In this document: positions 59,847 through 64,000 of the stretch, in pieces
Numbering within the stretch: position 1 is the stretch's first letter
Layout of the letters: each line of letters begins with the position of its first letter
Source: Jeotgalibacillus alimentarius
Lineage (GTDB): Bacteria > Bacillota > Bacilli > Bacillales > Jeotgalibacillaceae
DNA length: 64,000 bases
Assembly: GCF_000829445.1 (NCBI RefSeq)
Contig: NZ_JXRQ01000017.1
Coordinates: 248,001-312,000, forward strand
Direction: 5' to 3'
Notes under the pieces: model-generated
What the model saw: only the letters and a program-made list of their open reading frames with translations
What the model was told of the DNA's origin: nothing
Databases searched by the model: none
Translations under genes and position numbers: made by a program

Positions 59847-60232
59847 TGGTTGCTGCAGCAAACCTTCTCAGCATACTGCTATATGCACCTTATCTGATCT
59901 ATCTGCTTGTTTTTATTATTGTTAAGAAAATATCATCAAGGCACCGTCTGGCTGTTTCTTCCGGTATCAGTGCAACAAATCCATTCTTAATCGGATCAGT
60001 ATACTTTCTCATTCTTTTTATATGGAAGATATCAATTTTCTGGGTTCTCTGCTTAATCGTAGCCGCTATCGGAATCCTTACTGCATTTTATATAAGAAGT
60101 AAAAAGGATGACTTCACCATCTCACATATTATTAAAAGTACGTGGCGGCTTTCTTTTTTAGTATTCTTCCTGCTGCATATAGCACTTATTGTGACCGGAA
60201 CTGTGTTATCGATCTATGAATCATTGCTTTAG
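59846..60232 (+). CDS. DUF3397-type membrane protein
   Basis: A 128-residue protein with four hydrophobic helices (about residues 8-26, 46-62, 64-83, 100-122). Topology and the panE-to-bshC position match the DUF3397 family of Bacillaceae; function unknown. GGAAGGAG precedes an ATG that shares a base with the panE stop. Confidence 0.72.
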   Translation: MVAAANLLSILLYAPYLIYLLVFIIVKKISSRHRLAVSSGISATNPFLIGSVYFLILFIWKISIFWVLCLIVAAIGILTAFYIRSKKDDFTISHIIKSTWRLSFLVFFLLHIALIVTGTVLSIYESLL

Positions 60233-60310
60233 CGAGCAATATTCTTTCGGCTTTCGAAAAGCGGATGGTATACTGACAGTGGACTAATGCGGATTAAAGG
60301 AGAATTTCAG

Positions 60311-61921
60311 ATGCTCGTAAAACAATTTGACCTTCCGGCTATTCAGCCTTTCGCTTCGGCGTATATAAAAGAATCTTCAAATACAATGAAACATTTCCAT
60401 TATTCATACCGTCATGATTTTAAAAAACGGCTGACTGATCTGGATCAGCGTTCTTTTATGAGAAATGAACTTGCTGCCTGTATTGAATCATTTATGGGAA
60501 ATCTCCCTTCTTCCCGGGAGACTGCTAATTCACTGGATGCTTTAAAAGGTGATGGGGTAGCAGTTGTTGGAGGACAGCAGGCCGGTCTGTTAACCGGACC
60601 GCTTTATTCAATACATAAAGTCATATCAATTATAAAACTTGCTGAAAAAAAATCTGAAGAACTTGGAAGAAAAGTGATCCCGATTTTCTGGATTGCTGGA
60701 GAAGACCACGATTTTCTTGAGATTAATCATGTTTATACTGAATCTGAAGGTAAACTGATTAAAAAGGGTTACCCTGAGCGGGTGCTGACTAAAAAGATGG
60801 CGTCAGATATTAGCTATAGTCATTCAGAGATGGAAGCATGGATTAACGAAGTGCTATCAGAATTTGGTGAGACATCTTATACTGTAGATCTGAAGAAAAA
60901 ATTATATCGAGCAGCTGCAGACTGTACAAATATATCAAAAATGTTTGCCTGGCTGATTATGGATCTGTTTAAAGATACAGGTCTGCTGGTGCTGGATGCG
61001 GCTGATCCGGAACTGAGAAAACTTGAATCCTCATTTTTCAAGCAATTGATCGAACAGAATCAGGAAATCAACCGGTCAGTATTAGAGCAGCAGGAGTTGT
61101 TAAAGCAGGATGGATTTTCTCCAATGATTGAGCTTGAGGAAGATGCAGCAAACCTTTTTATCAGAAGAGATGGAGAGAGACAGCTTCTATTTTATAAAGA
61201 TAATGCTTTTTATGATAAAGATGGCAGGTCTTATGGCTTCAAAGACATCATGGATGCAGCAGAACATTCTCCTGAGGATCTCAGCAACAATGTTGTAACA
61301 AGACCGCTGATGCAGGAATGGCTGATTCCGACGCTTGCATTTATTGGCGGGCCCGGAGAAATTGCTTACTGGGCTGAACTGAAAACGGGTTTTGAGAAAG
61401 CCGGATTCTACATGCCGCCTGTTGTGCCGAGACTCAACTTTACAATTGTGGAACGTCATATTGAACAGGATGCAGCGGAGCTTGGAGTAGAAATTGAACA
61501 CGCTATCTCAAATGGATTAGAAAAAGAAAAAACAGCGTATTTTGAATCAGTGAAAGATCAGTCGCTTAGATCAGTGATTCAGGAAACGGAGAAACAGCTC
61601 GCTCTTCAATATGAAGAGATTAAGAAGCTCTCTAACGAATATGACCCTGCTTTTAATCAGATCGTAGAGAAGAACCTGAGCTTTCATTTGAAGCAGCTGA
61701 CGTTTCTGCAGATGAAATCTGATCAGTCTATCAGTCAAAAGCATGGTCATGTACTGAGAAGATATGACAGAGTGCAAAACGCTCTCAGGCCACTAGGCGG
61801 CCCCCAGGAGCGGATCTGGAATATATATTATTATATTAATCGCTATGGAGAAACTTTCATGAGCGATCTGCTAAAAGCAGAAGCAGCATTTAATCACAAA
61901 CATAATATTATTTATATCTGA
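60311..61921 (+). CDS. bshC: Bacillithiol biosynthesis cysteine-adding enzyme BshC
   Basis: A 536-residue protein that attaches cysteine to GlcN-malate in the last step of bacillithiol synthesis. GGQQAGLLTGPLYSIHK near residue 85 and IFWIAGEDHDFLEINH near residue 128 are family signatures, and a coiled coil is near residues 415-480. GGAG is 8 nt from ATG 60311; upstream ATG 60287 precedes it. In B. subtilis bshC (yllA) also lies just before mraZ. Confidence 0.93.
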   Translation: MLVKQFDLPAIQPFASAYIKESSNTMKHFHYSYRHDFKKRLTDLDQRSFMRNELAACIESFMGNLPSSRETANSLDALKGDGVAVVGGQQAGLLTGPLYSIHKVISIIKLAEKKSEELGRKVIPIFWIAGEDHDFLEINHVYTESEGKLIKKGYPERVLTKKMASDISYSHSEMEAWINEVLSEFGETSYTVDLKKKLYRAAADCTNISKMFAWLIMDLFKDTGLLVLDAADPELRKLESSFFKQLIEQNQEINRSVLEQQELLKQDGFSPMIELEEDAANLFIRRDGERQLLFYKDNAFYDKDGRSYGFKDIMDAAEHSPEDLSNNVVTRPLMQEWLIPTLAFIGGPGEIAYWAELKTGFEKAGFYMPPVVPRLNFTIVERHIEQDAAELGVEIEHAISNGLEKEKTAYFESVKDQSLRSVIQETEKQLALQYEEIKKLSNEYDPAFNQIVEKNLSFHLKQLTFLQMKSDQSISQKHGHVLRRYDRVQNALRPLGGPQERIWNIYYYINRYGETFMSDLLKAEAAFNHKHNIIYI

Positions 61922-61923
61922 TG

Positions 61924-61961
61924 AAAAAGCTGTCCGGAATCAATGTTCCGGACAGCTTTTT
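61924..61961 (+). terminator. Terminator of panE-bshC
   Basis: 16-bp stem (61924-61939 with 61946-61961) plus T run. Confidence 0.9.
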
Positions 61962-62055
61962 TATTGGAATGAGATTGATTTGAGCTTTGTTTTTAGAAAA
62001 TTCATTTATTTTTTATTCTTTAATATTACAGTTGTGTTATTATATCAGAAACGAG

Positions 62056-62080
62056 TGGTACAAAGTGGGGGACTGTGGTA
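62056..62080 (+). promoter_or_regulatory. MraZ operator: three TGG repeats with 10-bp period
   Basis: TGGTA (62056-62060), TGGGG (62066-62070) and TGGTA (62076-62080) are spaced exactly 10 bp, the arrangement bound by MraZ octamers upstream of dcw clusters. It lies between the probable promoter (weak -10 near 62038) and mraZ. Confidence 0.75.
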
Positions 62081-62107
62081 CATTTATTTTGAGAGGTGGG
62101 AAACCTG

Positions 62108-62539
62108 ATGTTCATGGGGGAGTATCAACATTCAATCGATACAAAAGGGAGAATCATTGTCCCTGCAAAATACCGTGAACATGTTAAAGATCTTTTTGTG
62201 ATTACAAGAGGTCTGGATCAGTGTTTATTTGGTTACCCTATGGATGAATGGCGCCGTCTCGAGGAGAAAGTCCGTTCACTTCCTGTAACGAAGAAGGATG
62301 CAAGAGCATTTGCCAGGTTTTTCTTTTCCGGTGCAGTTGAATGTGAGATTGACAAGCAGGGGAGAATTAATCTTCCCAAAAATTTAATTGATTACGCGAA
62401 AATTGAAAAAGAATGTATGATTATCGGGGTTTCATCAAGAATTGAGATTTGGGATAAAGCGGTCTGGAACGATTACTTGTCTGAATCCGAAGAATCATTT
62501 GCAGAAATTGCAGAAAACCTGATTGATTTTGACTTATAG
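62108..62539 (+). CDS. mraZ: Transcriptional regulator MraZ
   Basis: A 143-residue protein with two AbrB/SpoVT-like swapped-hairpin repeats, each with a DxxGR core: [13 protein letters not shown] and [12 protein letters not shown]. It represses its own dcw operon through the TGG repeats. ATG 62108 is 8 nt from AGAGGTGGG. Confidence 0.95.
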   Translation: MFMGEYQHSIDTKGRIIVPAKYREHVKDLFVITRGLDQCLFGYPMDEWRRLEEKVRSLPVTKKDARAFARFFFSGAVECEIDKQGRINLPKNLIDYAKIEKECMIIGVSSRIEIWDKAVWNDYLSESEESFAEIAENLIDFDL

Positions 62540-62566
62540 AATTTAAAAAGTGTTGAGGTGGCAAGG

Positions 62567-63502
62567 ATGTTTGATCATACGACTGTCCTTTTGAAAGAAA
62601 CAGTTGATGGACTGAATATTAAAAAGGACGGTATATATGTAGACTGTACGCTTGGCGGTGCAGGACACAGTGAGTATTTATTATCCCAATTATCCAGTGA
62701 AGGTCATCTTTATTGTTTTGATCAGGATAAAACAGCCATTGAACATGCAAAACAGAAACTAGCGCCTTATAAAGGTCAAGTGACATTTATTCAATCGAAT
62801 TTCAGACATTTAAAGGAAGAGCTGAATGAGCGCGGTGTTATGAAAGTAGACGGCATTTTATATGACCTGGGTGTTTCATCTCCACAGCTGGACACACCTG
62901 AAAGAGGATTCAGCTACCATCATGATGCACCGCTTGATATGAGGATGGATCAGACTTCACCTCTGACAGCAAGAGTGGTGGTAAATGAGTGGCCTTTTGA
63001 AGATCTGGTCAGAATTTTTTTCAGATATGGGGAAGAAAAATTTTCTAAGCAGATCGCCCGGAAAATCGAAGCTGCGCGTGAACTTAAGCCGATTGAAACG
63101 ACGGCAGAGCTTGTTGAATGTATTAAAGATGGAATACCTGCACCAGCAAGACGAAAAGGCGGACACCCTGCCAAAAGAGTTTTCCAGGCAATTAGAATTG
63201 CAGTAAATGACGAACTTGGTGTCATCGAGGAGTCGCTTGAACAGGCAATCGGGATGCTGAATCCGGGGGGAAGAATCAGCGTCATTACCTTCCATTCTTT
63301 AGAGGACAGAATCTGTAAAACAATGTTTAAAGAAGCTGCAAAAGGACCGGAATTACCACCTGGTCTGCCGGTGATTCCGGAAGGGTACGAACCTGAATTA
63401 AAGCTGATTACCAGAAAGCCGATCACAGCAAGTGATGAAGAACTTGAACATAATAACCGTTCAAGATCGGCAAAACTTAGAATAGCAGAGAAAAACAGAT
63501 AA
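62567..63502 (+). CDS. rsmH: 16S rRNA (cytosine-1402-N4)-methyltransferase RsmH
   Basis: A 311-residue SAM methyltransferase: [13 protein letters not shown] start, [10 protein letters not shown] (SAM motif), [30 protein letters not shown] and the final [13 protein letters not shown] 62558 is in frame but overlaps GAGGTGG, so ATG 62567 was chosen. Confidence 0.95.
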   Translation: MFDHTTVLLKETVDGLNIKKDGIYVDCTLGGAGHSEYLLSQLSSEGHLYCFDQDKTAIEHAKQKLAPYKGQVTFIQSNFRHLKEELNERGVMKVDGILYDLGVSSPQLDTPERGFSYHHDAPLDMRMDQTSPLTARVVVNEWPFEDLVRIFFRYGEEKFSKQIARKIEAARELKPIETTAELVECIKDGIPAPARRKGGHPAKRVFQAIRIAVNDELGVIEESLEQAIGMLNPGGRISVITFHSLEDRICKTMFKEAAKGPELPPGLPVIPEGYEPELKLITRKPITASDEELEHNNRSRSAKLRIAEKNR

Positions 63503-63523
63503 AAGCGAAATGGGGGAAATAGA

Positions 63524-63877
63524 ATGATGAACTCTGCAAGAAATCTTGAGCACAAGCAGTCTGTTCAGGTTACAAAGAAAAAAGTAGTCAAGAAAAGGAC
63601 GTCCGCATTTACACTTGGTGAAAAAATGATCGCTGCAATCTTTGCTGCATTCGTGTGTATTGCGAGTCTTCAAATCATTACTGCCCAGGCTGAAATCTAT
63701 AATACAAATAAAGAGATTCAGCAACTAGAATCCAACATTGTGACCCAGGAAAATGTGAATAATGACCTGACAATTCAGGTGAGTCAGATGAGTACATATG
63801 AGCGTGTCTGGGAAAAAGCAAAAGAACTCGGACTGACGCTGAATGATTCAAATGTTAAGGTTGTGCAGCAGCCATGA
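63524..63877 (+). CDS. ftsL: Cell-division protein FtsL
   Basis: A 117-residue bitopic protein: basic cytoplasmic N-terminus, one membrane helix (about residues 36-54), then an extracellular leucine-zipper coiled coil. It is the short-lived divisome partner of DivIC. GGGGG precedes ATG 63524. Its stop overlaps the next start (ATGA). Confidence 0.92.
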   Translation: MMNSARNLEHKQSVQVTKKKVVKKRTSAFTLGEKMIAAIFAAFVCIASLQIITAQAEIYNTNKEIQQLESNIVTQENVNNDLTIQVSQMSTYERVWEKAKELGLTLNDSNVKVVQQP

Positions 63878-64000
63878 GGAAATTGAAAAAGAATTGGGGA
63901 GCCTACCTGCTGTTTACAGTATTTAGTGCTCTCTTTTTCATTTTAGTTGTAAGATTTATGACTTTACAGATCACAGGAGAAGCAGAAGGCAGAGATCTTG
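63874..64000 (+). CDS. pbpB: Penicillin-binding protein 2B, N-terminal fragment
   Basis: Only the first 42 codons are in the window: basic MRKLKKNWG, one membrane helix (residues ~10-29) and the RFMTLQITG segment seen in class B PBPs next to ftsL. The name rests mainly on gene order; the gene runs past the right edge. Confidence 0.8.
   Translation, partial: MRKLKKNWGAYLLFTVFSALFFILVVRFMTLQITGEAEGRDL

Noticed and set aside
60225-60245. Short inverted repeat ATTGCT/AGCAAT at the end of the DUF3397 gene
   Set aside because: Only 6 bp with a mixed tail; too weak for a terminator call.
62950-63555. 201-codon minus-strand frame over rsmH
   Set aside because: Shadow of rsmH; composition is Ser/Leu/Pro-rich as expected for an antisense frame.
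63461-63724. Minus-strand frame spanning the rsmH-ftsL junction
   Set aside because: Antisense to two conserved dcw genes and without any start signal.

Overview
This window is a chromosomal core region of a low-to-moderate G+C, spore-forming member of the Bacillales. Gene order follows Bacillus subtilis closely, in blocks: ykyA-pdhABCD, speA-yktA-yktB-ykzI-yktC, ylaF-typA-ylaH, ylaI-ylaL-ylaN-ftsW-pyc-ctaA/ctaBCDEFG, ylbC-ylbD-ylbF-ylbG-rsmD-coaD-ylbJ-ylbK-ylbL-ylbM-ylbN-rpmF-rsfA-ylbP, and panE-bshC-mraZ-rsmH-ftsL-pbpB. Spore-related genes (ylbJ, ylbD, rsfA, a YtvI-type permease), a bacillithiol enzyme (bshC) and caa3 oxidase genes fit Bacillaceae or Planococcaceae. The acidic proteins and an IlvE-first ilv-leu operon make a Planococcaceae or Jeotgalibacillus-like host plausible, but that is a guess. 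There is no prophage, transposase, CRISPR array, rRNA or tRNA gene.

Layout. 1-5.7 kb: end of a YkyA-type lipoprotein, then the pyruvate dehydrogenase operon with a strong sigma-A promoter and a hairpin between pdhB and pdhC. 5.7-13.4 kb: a NodB-type deacetylase lipoprotein, a candidate CcpA-controlled small RNA in the position SR1 has in B. subtilis, speA, ykt genes, typA. 13.3-24.1 kb: a complete branched-chain amino acid operon (ilvE, T-box, ilvBHC, leuABCD, ilvA) sitting between ylaH and ylaI. Its promoter has an upstream cre and a CodY-like site, and a T-box lies after ilvE. The ilvA reading frame has no in-frame start near its ribosome binding site and looks frameshifted. 24.1-38.6 kb: ylaI, ylaL, ylaN, ftsW, pyc, haem A synthesis and the caa3 oxidase operon. 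38.6-53.4 kb: membrane permease, ylb genes and several uncharacterised proteins. 53.5-58.8 kb: YngF-like enoyl-CoA hydratase, rsfA, ylbP and a three-gene biotin-dependent acyl-CoA carboxylase operon with a cre. 58.9-64 kb: panE (probable AUU start), bshC and the start of the dcw cell-division cluster with a MraZ operator.

Together the genes link pyruvate use (PDH, pyruvate carboxylase, acetolactate synthase), respiration, and carbon-control signals: three candidate cre sites lie at an sRNA, the ilv-leu promoter and the acyl-CoA carboxylase operon. The most interesting points are the SR1-position RNA, the T-box placed inside the operon, the ilvA frameshift, the AUU start of panE, and a structured intergenic repeat at 38.6 kb with a decayed relative at 0.36 kb. 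No wholly new multi-gene system is evident; the least understood proteins are at 24935-25435, 43935-44249, 44653-45039, 45141-45431 and 45520-46887.
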